From: Idiomarina tyrosinivorans
Lineage (GTDB): Bacteria; Pseudomonadota; Gammaproteobacteria; Enterobacterales; Alteromonadaceae
DNA length: 64,000 nucleotides
Reading direction: 5' to 3'
Assembly (NCBI RefSeq): GCF_003987475.1
Contig: NZ_PIQH01000008.1
Coordinates: forward strand, 100,410-164,409
The first letter of the stretch is position 1. Each line of letters opens with the position of its first letter. A program made the translations under genes and the position numbers. A model generated the notes under the pieces. That model made no database searches and had not been told where the DNA came from. It saw only the letters and a list, made by a program, of their open reading frames with translations. Shown here in pieces: positions 19,674 through 30,152 of this stretch.

Positions 19674-20717
19674 TTACTTAATGATATCTCTAGTAACGGC
19701 GGTATTCTTCTGCACATCTTGAGAAACACTTTTGCCGATAAGTTCATCATAGTATTTCGGCGCCAAACCATAGCCCGGGCGGACTGAGCGAATGGCATCT
19801 GCGGTAATCGTATCTCCAGCTTTCAGCGCTTTAACGAAATACAACGACCGTCGAAATTTCACATTACCTTGCTCGCTAGACTTACGGCCATAATCGACCT
19901 GACCAAGAGCCTCCCAGGCTGTTTTCGCACCGACACAAAGTTGCTCTAATTCTGCTGGCTCCAGGGAGAAACTATCATCAGGGCCACCGCCACTGCGATC
20001 TAAGGTCACATGCTTTTCAATGATAGCAGCGCCCAATGCCACACTCGCGATAGCAGTGGTGTTATCTAGGGTATGGTCAGACAGCCCAGTCAGCACATTA
20101 AAGCGCTTCTTCATATCGGCAAGTGTGCGCAAATTATAGTCGGCTGCAGGTGCTGGATAACCGCTCACACAATGCAGTATCGCTAACTGGGTACATCCGC
20201 CCTCTCGCGCAGCTTCGATAGCTTCGCCAATTTCCTCTGCATCGGCCATTCCCGTGGAAATGATCATCGGCTTTCCGGTACTGGCAACGTAACGAATAAG
20301 CGGCAGATCGACAGCCTCGAAAGAAGCAATCTTGTACGCTGGAGCATTCAAATCCTCGAGTAGATCAACCGCTGTGTTGTCGAACGGTGAACTGAATAGC
20401 GTTAAACCGATTTTCCGTGCATGCGCAAAAAGTGCCTCGTGCCACTCCCACGGCGTAAAGGCTTTTGCATAAAGGTCATAAAGTCGTTGCCCGTCCCATA
20501 ACCCGCCACGAATCATGAAATCTTCGGTATCTGCGTCCAATGTAATCGTATCGGGCTTGTAAGTTTGAATTTTCGCTGCACTCGCCCCGCGCGCCTTGGC
20601 CATATCCAATAGTTTAACAGCGTTTTCTATTGAACCATTGTGGTTTGCCGATAACTCTGCAATGACGTATGGAGCCACTTCATCACTGATCTCTCGACCA
20701 TCAATTACTAGTTTCAT
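19674..20717 (-). CDS. pseI: PseI, pseudaminic acid synthase
   Basis: PseI condenses the 6-deoxy-altrose sugar with phosphoenolpyruvate to give pseudaminic acid. The NeuB-type TIM barrel starts VIAELSANHNG and continues with FSSPFDNTAVDLLE, KIASFEAVDLPLI and GLSDHT; the C-terminal SAF (antifreeze-like) domain ends the protein. ATG 20717 overlaps the preceding stop (ATGA) and has GGAG 9 bases upstream; 347 aa is normal. It is the last gene of the pse operon and ends at the shared terminator. A legionaminate or sialate synthase is less likely given PseB/C/F/G context. Confidence 0.93.
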   Translation of the reverse strand: MKLVIDGREISDEVAPYVIAELSANHNGSIENAVKLLDMAKARGASAAKIQTYKPDTITLDADTEDFMIRGGLWDGQRLYDLYAKAFTPWEWHEALFAHARKIGLTLFSSPFDNTAVDLLEDLNAPAYKIASFEAVDLPLIRYVASTGKPMIISTGMADAEEIGEAIEAAREGGCTQLAILHCVSGYPAPAADYNLRTLADMKKRFNVLTGLSDHTLDNTTAIASVALGAAIIEKHVTLDRSGGGPDDSFSLEPAELEQLCVGAKTAWEALGQVDYGRKSSEQGNVKFRRSLYFVKALKAGDTITADAIRSVRPGYGLAPKYYDELIGKSVSQDVQKNTAVTRDIIK

Positions 20718-22297
20718 TGTTGGCTTCTCCAAATAAATTGATCGCTTGCTAAACGCTTAAACTTGGCTTTTTCGAAGAGTCGCTGAGAAGCAATGTTTTC
20801 TGGTTTAACAGTTGCGTAGATTGTTATTTCCCTGTGCAGTTGTTGTACCGCGCGGATAGCAGTAATTGCGACACCTCGTTGATAAAATTCAGGTGCGACA
20901 AAAATCGATATTTCATAACCGCCATTGGCTAAACGATCTAATCGAATCATTCCCGCAGGATCGTGCTCTACATCTATCCGATAAAAGTAGTTAAATGGTT
21001 GAGCCAGCTTTTTTTTCATCCACATTTGATGCTCTGACCAACTAGGGGCGGCCGGGTTACGTGCATACCGCCGCGTCTCAGGAAGGTTCTGCCAAACAAA
21101 TAACTGCTGTATATCAGCCTCGGTGATCTTTCGTAAGTATAGGCAGTCACCCGATGTGGTTTGCGCAGGAAAAAGTTCTTGAAATACTCTGCGGGTGCCA
21201 TGAGCATCACATAACCTCAAGCTGTTTTCTTTAAGGCTTTGGTAAACATCTGGATGAGAAAACACGCGTGTTAACTGCTGATGCAGTAACTCAGCCGTTA
21301 ACGACTCGGCAGGCCCTAAACTCAACGCACACCCGTTTCCGACAAGTTGCTTGGCAATCGTTTTTTGATTTTCTGCCAGAGTGACAAGTAACGTTGGTAT
21401 ACCACATGCGCAGCGCTCCCAGCTCGAACCTCCGGGAGCACCGATTGCAATACTATTCGACAGTAAAAAGCCACTGATGTTTTCGACGTGATCAACAATA
21501 CTAACCTGGTGATTACGGATACCCTCAGCCTGTTTCGCGAGTTCCTGCTTGTGGGCATTTACTGCACCAACGATTACCGTAATATGAAGTGTCCGCTCTG
21601 AATACTTTTCCAGCATCGTCAACAACTTACCGCTGACATTATCGCTATCAGCCCCGCCCATGCTAATCAACAACGAAGGTTCAATTGCTCTGACGTTCGG
21701 TGATGCAATTGCCGTGTGATGTGCCCGAATGAATTCCTCTCTCAGTAGTGCGTATTGAGTGCCCAGCAATGGCCTACAGGTAGCGTTCAGCAAACCTTTG
21801 TAATCCGCTATGCATCGCTGAAAGGTTTGATCTAAGAGTACCGATGCGGAGTGAGGGCGATCAGCTAAATCGTCAATCGCCATAACCCGACTGTGCCTAG
21901 CCAAAATTTTTTCCCACGGTTTTGCGAGCGCGTAGTGGTCTACAACAATCCACTCTACGTTATGCTCCCACGCCGCCAACTCAGCTTCAAACTGTTGCGC
22001 GTCTTGTGTTTCTGATGTCGGCAACCAGTGGCTGTGGAAATAAGCTGCCGGAGCCAATGCCGTGTTTGGTACTGCGGATTGTTGCCAGCACACAACAGTT
22101 ATCCCCGCCTGCTGCAGTGACACACTCAAAGATTCAGGGAAGCCATAACCTGCTATTAATACGGGAGACCCTTGCTCCGAGCATTGCAACGCTAATGTCG
22201 CACAGCGCATAAAGTGGCCCAAACCAATGCGCGGACCGGCATCAACACGAAAAGCAATGCCTCCGCGCGCTATGGATTGAGACGCTTGAACATCCAT
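20714..22297 (-). CDS. pseG: Fused PseG hydrolase - PseH-like acetyltransferase
   Basis: The first 360 or so residues are PseG, which removes UDP from the diacetamido sugar: IAFRVDAGPRIGLGHFMRC, VVDHYAL, LLISMGGAD and the GGSSWERCACGIPTL motif are GT-B/MurG-like hallmarks. Residues about 370-527 form a GNAT acetyltransferase (YLRKITEADIQQL, EISIFVAPEFYQRGVA, ATVKPENIASQRLFEKAKF), the fold and role of PseH. In most organisms these are separate genes. ATG 22297 overlaps pseF by 28 bases. No separate pseH is present in the operon, which supports the fusion supplying both steps. Confidence 0.92.
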   Translation of the reverse strand: MDVQASQSIARGGIAFRVDAGPRIGLGHFMRCATLALQCSEQGSPVLIAGYGFPESLSVSLQQAGITVVCWQQSAVPNTALAPAAYFHSHWLPTSETQDAQQFEAELAAWEHNVEWIVVDHYALAKPWEKILARHSRVMAIDDLADRPHSASVLLDQTFQRCIADYKGLLNATCRPLLGTQYALLREEFIRAHHTAIASPNVRAIEPSLLISMGGADSDNVSGKLLTMLEKYSERTLHITVIVGAVNAHKQELAKQAEGIRNHQVSIVDHVENISGFLLSNSIAIGAPGGSSWERCACGIPTLLVTLAENQKTIAKQLVGNGCALSLGPAESLTAELLHQQLTRVFSHPDVYQSLKENSLRLCDAHGTRRVFQELFPAQTTSGDCLYLRKITEADIQQLFVWQNLPETRRYARNPAAPSWSEHQMWMKKKLAQPFNYFYRIDVEHDPAGMIRLDRLANGGYEISIFVAPEFYQRGVAITAIRAVQQLHREITIYATVKPENIASQRLFEKAKFKRLASDQFIWRSQQ

Positions 22298-22962
22298 TCT
22301 GCTATTTCCCAATCTGCTTCAGTATCGATGTCCTGCACCCGCGTTCTAGGTAGCTTATAGCCATAGCTATGACTGCTCATGATAGGTTTGGCTTGCAACC
22401 AAGCCTCAACACGGCCCCAATAAAATTGTCCAGCATCGTGGTACGCCTGCGGTAAATCTTGTGATCGTGTTTGCTCAAAATCGGGTTGTAGCAATCCTAC
22501 GCGGCTGTCAGCGTTCATGGTCACCGCTCGTTGAACCGGAAATGCGTACTCAGCGACCGAAAATATATAGTCCGCAAGCTGTCTCTCAACTAACTGTTGA
22601 TAAGCATTTTCAAGATCTTGTGAACGAACAAATGGCGCTGTGGCATATAAACAACAAACATTATCAAACGATTGGCCTAACTCAGCCATGCGTTTTATTG
22701 CATCGGCAATCACCGGCACTGTTGGAGTGTGATGATCCGCTAATTCCGCGTTCCGCAGAAAGGGCACGTTGGCACCAAATTGCTGGGCAATCTCGGCTAT
22801 TTCAGCATCATCTGTCGAAACAATTACTTGGTCGACCGATGGCGTCGCTAGCGCGGCTTCAACTGACCATGCAATCATCGGCTTACCACCAAACTCTCGA
22901 ATGTTTTTTCTTGGAATTCGTTGGCTACCGCCACGGGCGGGAATAATTACCGCATTTATCAT
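22270..22962 (-). CDS. pseF: PseF, CMP-pseudaminic acid cytidylyltransferase
   Basis: PseF activates pseudaminic acid with CTP for glycosyl transfer. The NeuA-type nucleotide motif AVIIPARGGSQRIPRKN is at the N-terminus, followed by STDDAEIAEIA and YATAPFVRSQD. ATG 22962 lies one base after the pseC stop; an 11-codon upstream extension is rejected. The length (230 aa) is normal. Confidence 0.93.
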   Translation of the reverse strand: MINAVIIPARGGSQRIPRKNIREFGGKPMIAWSVEAALATPSVDQVIVSTDDAEIAEIAQQFGANVPFLRNAELADHHTPTVPVIADAIKRMAELGQSFDNVCCLYATAPFVRSQDLENAYQQLVERQLADYIFSVAEYAFPVQRAVTMNADSRVGLLQPDFEQTRSQDLPQAYHDAGQFYWGRVEAWLQAKPIMSSHSYGYKLPRTRVQDIDTEADWEIAEWMFKRLNP

Positions 22963-22963
22963 G

Positions 22964-24121
22964 CTAAGAAAGCCCCGCCGACAGGATCGCCACAACCTGT
23001 CCTTGCTCAGCCTCTGTTAGCTGCGCGAACAGCGGAATACTGATTGCTCGTTGATAGTAGCGTTCGGCATTTGGAAAATCGCCCGCCTTAAACCCTAACT
23101 TTTGGTAATACGGTTGTAGGTGAACGGGAATGTAATGCACATTCACACCAATATTATTAGCGCGACAATGCTCGAATAACGCTTTACGAGATATATCCGT
23201 GCGCTGGTCGTCAATTTGCACAACGTACAAGTGCCATGCCGACACTGCCTGCGGCTGACGTCCTGGCAAAATTAATGGAAGCGTCGCAAGTTGTTTGTCA
23301 TAACGCTCAGCTAAACGATTTCGAGCTGCAACAAACGTTTCCAGCCTTGCCATCTGCGCCACACCCAATGCCGCCTGTAATTCCGTCATTCGATAATTGT
23401 AGCCCAAACTGATCTGCTGGTAATACCAATCGCCCTCAGTTTGCCCTTGCATACGGCTTGGGTCGCGAGTTATGCCGTGGCTTCTGGCTTCTCGCATGCG
23501 TTCAGCAAGTGTTTCACTTTGTGTGGTTGCTACACCGCCTTCTGCCGTCGTCACAATTTTTACGGGGTGAAAACTGAACACGCAAATATCACTGTATTGG
23601 CAACGACCAACGGGCGTATTTTGGTAGGTTGCGCCAATCGCGTGGGAAGCGTCTTCGATCACTCTAACGCCATATTTTTGCGCCAGCTGAGCAATCCGCT
23701 CCATATCGCACGATTGGCCACTAAAGTGCACCACAACAATAATTTTAGGTAAACGCCCCAGACGTTCAGCCACCGCTAATTTATCTGCTAAAGCCTCAGC
23801 AGATAAATTGTAGGTAAGCGGGTCAATATCTACAAAATCTACATCCGCACCACAATATCGTGCGCAATTTGCGGATGCGACGAAGGTGTTAGGCGTTGTC
23901 CAAAGCATGTCGCCTAGGCCCAAACCCAATGCCATACAAGCAATGTGGAGCGCAGACGTCGCACTATTAACAGCTACAGCATGACGAACATCACAATGCG
24001 ATTTAATCGCTTCTTCAAACGCTGGAACTTGCGGTCCTTGAGTTAAAAAATCCGACCCAAGAACCTCGACTACTGCGTCAATATCGGCTTGTTCGATATT
24101 TTGTCTGCCGTATGGAATCAT
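22964..24121 (-). CDS. pseC: PseC, UDP-sugar C4 aminotransferase
   Basis: PseC is the PLP-dependent DegT/DnrJ-family enzyme that aminates the PseB product. NSATSALHIACMALGLG and FSFHPVKIVTTAEGG (the lysine binds PLP) are diagnostic, together with ITRDPSRM and WHLYVVQID. At 385 aa the length is as expected. It follows pseB by 11 bases. Confidence 0.94.
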   Translation of the reverse strand: MIPYGRQNIEQADIDAVVEVLGSDFLTQGPQVPAFEEAIKSHCDVRHAVAVNSATSALHIACMALGLGLGDMLWTTPNTFVASANCARYCGADVDFVDIDPLTYNLSAEALADKLAVAERLGRLPKIIVVVHFSGQSCDMERIAQLAQKYGVRVIEDASHAIGATYQNTPVGRCQYSDICVFSFHPVKIVTTAEGGVATTQSETLAERMREARSHGITRDPSRMQGQTEGDWYYQQISLGYNYRMTELQAALGVAQMARLETFVAARNRLAERYDKQLATLPLILPGRQPQAVSAWHLYVVQIDDQRTDISRKALFEHCRANNIGVNVHYIPVHLQPYYQKLGFKAGDFPNAERYYQRAISIPLFAQLTEAEQGQVVAILSAGLS

Positions 24122-24132
24122 CTTTACTCTCG

Positions 24133-25188
<1,056 letters not shown>

Positions 25189-27258
25189 TTATCCTTTCCA
25201 ACCCATGGTGCATTTTTCAAGCCAACTTGTGCGCAGGTCTGTTTTTGCTGTTTTAACAAAATTCAACCACTCGGACATCGCTTTCTGAAATGCTTGTAAA
25301 CACCGATCTTCATCTTGATGAGCATATAAAATAGACATCATAGGACAATGGAAATACAGCATCTCCCCGTCCAACACGTAGAAAAGGTGGGATAACTTAG
25401 TGCCTCTGAACGAGTATAGATATCGAGCTTGGCGGCGCAAATTATCCAGAGCCTCGGCACGAGTGGTTATTGACTCAGAACCGATGCTGACGAGGTGATC
25501 GCAGATTTCTTCGAACAGCTCGAATTGCATATAGGGTTCGAAATTATCAAACTGGAACGATTGAAATTGCTCTTGTTTAATAAATTCAACGACGTTTTCT
25601 TTATTAATATCGACAAACTCAGGCAGTACGTGCTCGGCTCTTAGCGGCAGCGCATGAGCAATTCTCGCACCGGGTCCAACGTTGTAACATTCAACACCAC
25701 GAGCTTCTGGAAACTCAAGTAATCGCCCCATCTGACGGCAGGAAATCGCTAAAAAATCCGTAGCCATCACGTCCTCATCGAGGTTTCCGGCTAAGCGGTG
25801 TTTAGCTGCTGGGTTTTTGTGACTGGCGAGTTTACCTTTGTAATAATCGCTGTCTTCTGAATGGTGCTTACCATCTAAGGTATATCCGTTATCAACGCCA
25901 AATAAATAAACTTTTTTAAAGCCCAAACTTACGGCATACGAAAGCGCAGTATTTGACACTAACGGGTTGCAGGCCATCGGGAACCGTAACGATTGACCCA
26001 CCTCACTAAGCATCACATAATTGAGCAAGTCACCTGCTGCATCGACACCTTTGCCTCCCATACCAACCCAACCGTACAAATCCACTACATCTGGATAAAT
26101 CAAGTTCATGGTAAGCAGATTCAATGATTTATAGGCTTCCAGCGGCAATGTAGCGACAAGTACGTCGTAGGTATTCTTTGGTCGCTCAATCAGCACATGG
26201 AAATCTGGCTGGATATCATTCTTAAGCAACGTTTGCAGTGCTGTACCTGCCGCAATGATAATCGCTTGCTGCTGCGTGTCTCTTATAAAATCCTTCGCTT
26301 CATCCAATGATGGTCCATTACCAACAATATACACAGGCACATCAGCGTATGGGTTATTCTTCTCAGTACCAAACTTGAGTAGGTTCATACCTCGCTTCGC
26401 ATTTAATACCGTGTGCGCTAACGCCGTGGTAGCATCATTATAAAAGCCATAACCACCGTGAATCTCGAATAGGCGCTCTCGAAACTCTTTTATCACTCGA
26501 TTCGTTTGTGGTGTCGGTAAATGCTGATAGCAAAAACATTTGGTCAGACAGAATGCGCCAATATTTTTACTAATATTCCAAAGGTCATCCATAAAGTCTT
26601 TGTATGAGACGCCCAGATGAAAAAAGAAGCAACCGCCAGCATCATCCACCTTTTTAATCAACGACGCCCAGTCAATACAAAATAGACTTAAGTAAAAATT
26701 CTGAAAGCTCGGCTCTAACAGAAAAATATAGTCAAATTGCACTCTATCTAGCAGTTCAGGCAAATGGTAGCCAAGCCCGATCCCGAAAATCACCGCAGTG
26801 GGAAAGCGTTCACCAATATCGGTAACGGGGGTTGGGTAGCCAAGATCTTTGACGATATGCCCTAGCTTATTTATCGCAATGGCATGTAAACGTGTGTCAC
26901 TCGCATCATCGTGCGCATATCCGGCAAAATGTATATGCGTAATTGATGGCTTTGATAACTGCGTATCGACTTGCTGCTGGGACTGTTTAACAGGATCGTC
27001 ATTGTAAATGGCAATACCGGTCTCACCGTCCATTATGTTGCCGTGCCCCGACTGGGTAACAAAAAGTGGTAGCGCATCGTCAGTCTGGAACTCCGTAATC
27101 GCCTTCGCAATATTGGGGTAGTATTTTTCAAACGCCTCTACATTTTGCTGAAAACGTTGTTGAGCGTGTTGGGCAAACACTTGCTCGCGCTCCAACTGTG
27201 ATTGTGCACTTTGCAATTTTTGCATCGCTTCATTAAGCGATGATCCCACAGATGCCAT
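25189..27258 (-). CDS. Maf, motility-associated flagellin glycosyltransferase
   Basis: This DUF115/MptE-like motility-associated factor transfers nonulosonic acid to flagellin in the cytoplasm. The central domain shows VYIVGNGPSLDEAKDFI and the downstream IQPDFHVLIERPKNTYD, the Maf signature. An N-terminal coiled coil (about 1-45) and a helical C-terminal region flank it. At 689 aa it is typical. It heads the pse operon and sits directly downstream of the fliD-fliS-fliT group. The recipients are most likely the flagellins at 30153 and 31302. Confidence 0.88.
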   Translation of the reverse strand: MASVGSSLNEAMQKLQSAQSQLEREQVFAQHAQQRFQQNVEAFEKYYPNIAKAITEFQTDDALPLFVTQSGHGNIMDGETGIAIYNDDPVKQSQQQVDTQLSKPSITHIHFAGYAHDDASDTRLHAIAINKLGHIVKDLGYPTPVTDIGERFPTAVIFGIGLGYHLPELLDRVQFDYIFLLEPSFQNFYLSLFCIDWASLIKKVDDAGGCFFFHLGVSYKDFMDDLWNISKNIGAFCLTKCFCYQHLPTPQTNRVIKEFRERLFEIHGGYGFYNDATTALAHTVLNAKRGMNLLKFGTEKNNPYADVPVYIVGNGPSLDEAKDFIRDTQQQAIIIAAGTALQTLLKNDIQPDFHVLIERPKNTYDVLVATLPLEAYKSLNLLTMNLIYPDVVDLYGWVGMGGKGVDAAGDLLNYVMLSEVGQSLRFPMACNPLVSNTALSYAVSLGFKKVYLFGVDNGYTLDGKHHSEDSDYYKGKLASHKNPAAKHRLAGNLDEDVMATDFLAISCRQMGRLLEFPEARGVECYNVGPGARIAHALPLRAEHVLPEFVDINKENVVEFIKQEQFQSFQFDNFEPYMQFELFEEICDHLVSIGSESITTRAEALDNLRRQARYLYSFRGTKLSHLFYVLDGEMLYFHCPMMSILYAHQDEDRCLQAFQKAMSEWLNFVKTAKTDLRTSWLEKCTMGWKG

Positions 27259-27345
27259 AGTGAAATACCTTGAGAGCTAAACAGATGCTTAAGCAATTAC
27301 TATACCGCAATGCGCGGCACTAGCAACTTAAGGCAAGAGAGAGAA

Positions 27346-27642
27346 TTACCGAGATAGGTCTTTTTGATAGGCTTTTACGCCCTGCTGTCCTTTATTTATT
27401 TGCCGAAGTGCGTCTTGGGCTTGTTTTTTTTCTTCCTCTACCCTATGCATTGCGGCTTCAAGCGCTTGTGCTAACGCTGAAATAGCCTGTGCTTTTTGTT
27501 CATCTGTCCACGAGGCATGAGCGATAATGTCATCGCTCATGCTTGGAAGCTTTTCCACCCAATGTGCCAAACTATGGTCTTCACTACTTAACGTTTGCAG
27601 TTGCTTAACCGCATCCTGCACATCCTGTTCGGTGACGCTCAT
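27346..27642 (-). CDS. FliT-like flagellar chaperone
   Basis: A 98-residue, strongly helical protein ending in a basic segment (KAYQKDLSR). Its start overlaps the fliS stop (TAATG), so it is translated with fliS. FliT-type proteins occupy this position and bind FliD or export parts. Sequence similarity is too loose to be sure beyond position, length and helical make-up. Confidence 0.6.
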   Translation of the reverse strand: MSVTEQDVQDAVKQLQTLSSEDHSLAHWVEKLPSMSDDIIAHASWTDEQKAQAISALAQALEAAMHRVEEEKKQAQDALRQINKGQQGVKAYQKDLSR

Positions 27643-28070
27643 TAAGCACCACTAGCGGCGGCGGGTTCCAACTGTCCCAGTGCTTCATCTCGGTTTGCCT
27701 GAGGAATTGCATCCCAAGCAGATTTAATTTGTTGAACCAAGCCTGAAACCTCGTCCAGAATCTCGATATTGCTCGAAACAGAAACATCCGCTAAACGGTC
27801 AACCATATAGAGGTATAGGTCGTTTAGGTTTTGCGCGACTTCACCGCCCACATCAAGGTTCAAGCTAGTGCGTAGCGATTCGATAATGGCTTGCGACTTA
27901 CTTAAATATTTCGCCTTATTTTCCAACTCGCCACGCTGGATTGCCCCTTTCGCGTAGTTGATATTAGCAATCGCGCCCGCCATCAACATTTGAATCAGTT
28001 GGTACGGATCTGCACCCGCCACTTGCGTGCGCAAAGAGTCTTGGGTGTATGCTTTAAGTCGATTATTCAT
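27642..28070 (-). CDS. fliS: FliS, flagellin export chaperone
   Basis: FliS caps the flagellin C-terminus before export. The N-terminal LKAYTQDSLRTQVAGADPYQLIQMLMAGA and the ALEA/INYAKGAI-type helices followed by LNDLYLYMVDRL are family hallmarks. The length (142 aa) is normal. It is between fliD (24 bases upstream) and the fliT-like gene. Confidence 0.95.
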   Translation of the reverse strand: MNNRLKAYTQDSLRTQVAGADPYQLIQMLMAGAIANINYAKGAIQRGELENKAKYLSKSQAIIESLRTSLNLDVGGEVAQNLNDLYLYMVDRLADVSVSSNIEILDEVSGLVQQIKSAWDAIPQANRDEALGQLEPAAASGA

Positions 28071-28094
28071 GGTTTACTACCTTTAAACGTAAAA

Positions 28095-29489
28095 TTACTC
28101 TTTACCACCACCGAAGCCGGGCAGGTTACTTAACTGCTGTAATAAATACGATTGCGTGCTTTTCATTTGTGCGAGCATCACATCTAAACCCGAGTATTTT
28201 TCCCGTAATCGAGCTTCTAATTGCTCCATCCGGTATTCATGATCAAGACGATCTTCGTCAATTTGGTCCAAACGCTGGTTCAAGTCTTCTTCACGAAATG
28301 TGATAGCACCATTGGATTCGATATAATTATCTAGCAGCGACGAAAATTTTGTCGCAATACCGCCAGAGCTAGAGAAAATATCCGCTACCGCGTTATAATC
28401 CTTGTCCAACGCCTCGTCAAAACTCCGCACTAAATTAGACTTTTCCAATTTGCCGTCTTTATTTAGGCTTAAGCCAACATCGAACATGCTTTGGAATGCA
28501 CTGGTTCCAACTGTCGAGGACAACGCATCAACCATTTGCCGTTGCAACCCCCGCATTGTGGAATCAAATTGCAAAATATTACCTTCACTGGTGGCTTTAT
28601 CCATAATATCCACCACACCGTTATATGCGCTGACAAACTCATCCACCAGCTTGGTTATTCCCTCGCGGTCTCGAGCAATGGTCACATTCGCTGTTTCGCC
28701 AGCTACACTCTCTTTTACGGCGGTAATCGTTGACCCTTGAATAACATCAGCAAATACATTCGAGTCATTCGTTGCAGTGATGCCATCGATGGTAATAATG
28801 GCATCTTGCGCTTGGTCTGCCGCAGCAATCGTCATGCCTCCTGCGCCACCAGCGTTAGCTACGGTAGAGAGTGCATCAAGTTCAGCATTATCGTTAGTAA
28901 CAGCTAAATCGTTTCCACTGCCGGAAACATTTGATGTATACACTAACTTCGCTTCAGAGCCGGTGTTGATAATGTTTGCGGAAACGCCGAAATTATCCGA
29001 CGCGTTATTAATCGCTTGCCGAATATCTTCTAGTGTCGCATTCGCGGCTACCGCTACTGAGAACGACTTACCGCCGGCACTGAACGAAAGGTTACTATTC
29101 GCCGTGGTTATTACCTGACTAGAAGAGGTAAATGCGCCAGCCGTTGAAACGGCTCTCGAGCCTTGAGCTAATTGATCCACGGAAATATCAAAATTTCCCG
29201 CGGTCGCATCGGTACCGCTGCTGAAACGAATGATATCACCCGTATCTGGCTGGGTTAGTGTCGCCACACGTTTTTGAAACTGCTCGGGATCCGACAGTTT
29301 AGCCAATACATCATCGAGCTTAGACAATGCCGATTTAACTGCACCTAATGCCGATAGCTCCGTTTCGTAACGAGCTTCCAACTTAGCGAATTGTGCTTGT
29401 TTGGGTTGGTTTGCGGCAGCAACCGTAGACGAAATGATGGCTTCTAAATCTAGCCCTGAACCAACCCCAGCAGAGGTAAATAACGGCAT
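28095..29489 (-). CDS. fliD: FliD, flagellar filament cap
   Basis: FliD (HAP2) forms the distal cap under which flagellin folds. The N-terminal GVGSGLDLEAIIS and C-terminal coiled coil (YRMEQLEARLREKYSGLDVMLAQ) with MKSTQSYLLQQL are diagnostic; the middle is Ser/Ala/Asn-rich. It has 464 residues. It is 14 bases downstream of flaG and probably uses the sigma-28 promoter at 30033. Confidence 0.95.
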   Translation of the reverse strand: MPLFTSAGVGSGLDLEAIISSTVAAANQPKQAQFAKLEARYETELSALGAVKSALSKLDDVLAKLSDPEQFQKRVATLTQPDTGDIIRFSSGTDATAGNFDISVDQLAQGSRAVSTAGAFTSSSQVITTANSNLSFSAGGKSFSVAVAANATLEDIRQAINNASDNFGVSANIINTGSEAKLVYTSNVSGSGNDLAVTNDNAELDALSTVANAGGAGGMTIAAADQAQDAIITIDGITATNDSNVFADVIQGSTITAVKESVAGETANVTIARDREGITKLVDEFVSAYNGVVDIMDKATSEGNILQFDSTMRGLQRQMVDALSSTVGTSAFQSMFDVGLSLNKDGKLEKSNLVRSFDEALDKDYNAVADIFSSSGGIATKFSSLLDNYIESNGAITFREEDLNQRLDQIDEDRLDHEYRMEQLEARLREKYSGLDVMLAQMKSTQSYLLQQLSNLPGFGGGKE

Positions 29490-29503
29490 GCTCTACTCCT
29501 TAA

Positions 29504-29947
29504 TTACGCTTGTTGGTCAAGTAAAATACCTGACGAACTCTCTTTGTTATCGACATAATCTTCAATAGCTTTAGCGATCTTCTGCACAACCTCTGAGGGG
29601 ATCTGACGAATCTCCTCACCGCTGTTTTTATCTAAAACACGCACCACAGGGGGTTCACCCTTTTCGTCGAATAAAAACTGCAAGCTCGTTGAACGCACCA
29701 GACTGGATTCGTTTAATTCTTTCACGGTTGCCTTAAGCTTAGAAATTGACTGCACACTCTGTGCCATTTCAACGTCCTTACTGGCATTTTTTGCTTCTGA
29801 ATGATTTTTTATCGTGCTTACTACATTTACCAATTGCTCACGCACCAAACCTGCATTGTGGGTTTCGGTTTGTTCAGAATGGCCTGCTGGCGGTAGCTGG
29901 CTATGAAGCGACGCTGCTGCACTGTCCGTTAATGTGATGTTTGCCAT
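29504..29947 (-). CDS. flaG: FlaG family protein
   Basis: FlaG proteins affect filament length; the exact mechanism is unclear. The C-terminal part matches the family (LQFLFDEKGEPPVVRVLD, GEEIRQIPSEVVQKIA), preceded by a less conserved N-terminal 70 residues. ATG 29947 has TAGG at 7 bases; a seven-codon upstream extension is rejected. The long leader contains a sigma-28 site at 30033-30059. Confidence 0.9.
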   Translation of the reverse strand: MANITLTDSAAASLHSQLPPAGHSEQTETHNAGLVREQLVNVVSTIKNHSEAKNASKDVEMAQSVQSISKLKATVKELNESSLVRSTSLQFLFDEKGEPPVVRVLDKNSGEEIRQIPSEVVQKIAKAIEDYVDNKESSSGILLDQQA

Positions 29948-30032
29948 AGTTGTACCTACTTGGTCCACCTTCCACGTGTTGTTACCACGACCTTAGCAAC
30001 CTGAAACCACTAAAAAGACTGCTACGTGTAGG

Positions 30033-30059
30033 TTATCGACCTCGCCAAATAGAACTTTA
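30033..30059 (-). promoter_or_regulatory. Sigma-28 promoter of flaG-fliD-fliS
   Basis: On the minus strand TAAAGTTC, an 11-base spacer, then GTCGATAA matches the FliA consensus (TAAAGTTT-N11-GCCGATAA) at 14 of 16 positions. It is about 90 bases before flaG and just downstream of the flagellin terminator. Confidence 0.8.
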
Positions 30060-30100
30060 GTCATTTTTTTGGTTTTTTTTGAGCAAAAAGAATTTTAGGC

Positions 30101-30133
30101 AAAAAAAAACGGTGCTCGAAGCACCGCTTTTTT
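30101..30133 (-). terminator. Terminator after the first flagellin gene
   Basis: On the minus strand CGGTGC (from 30126) and GCACCG (to 30110) form a 6-bp stem with a TTCGA loop followed by nine T. It ends the 30153 flagellin transcript. Confidence 0.88.
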
Positions 30134-30152
30134 AACAGGGAGTAACGTTCTA

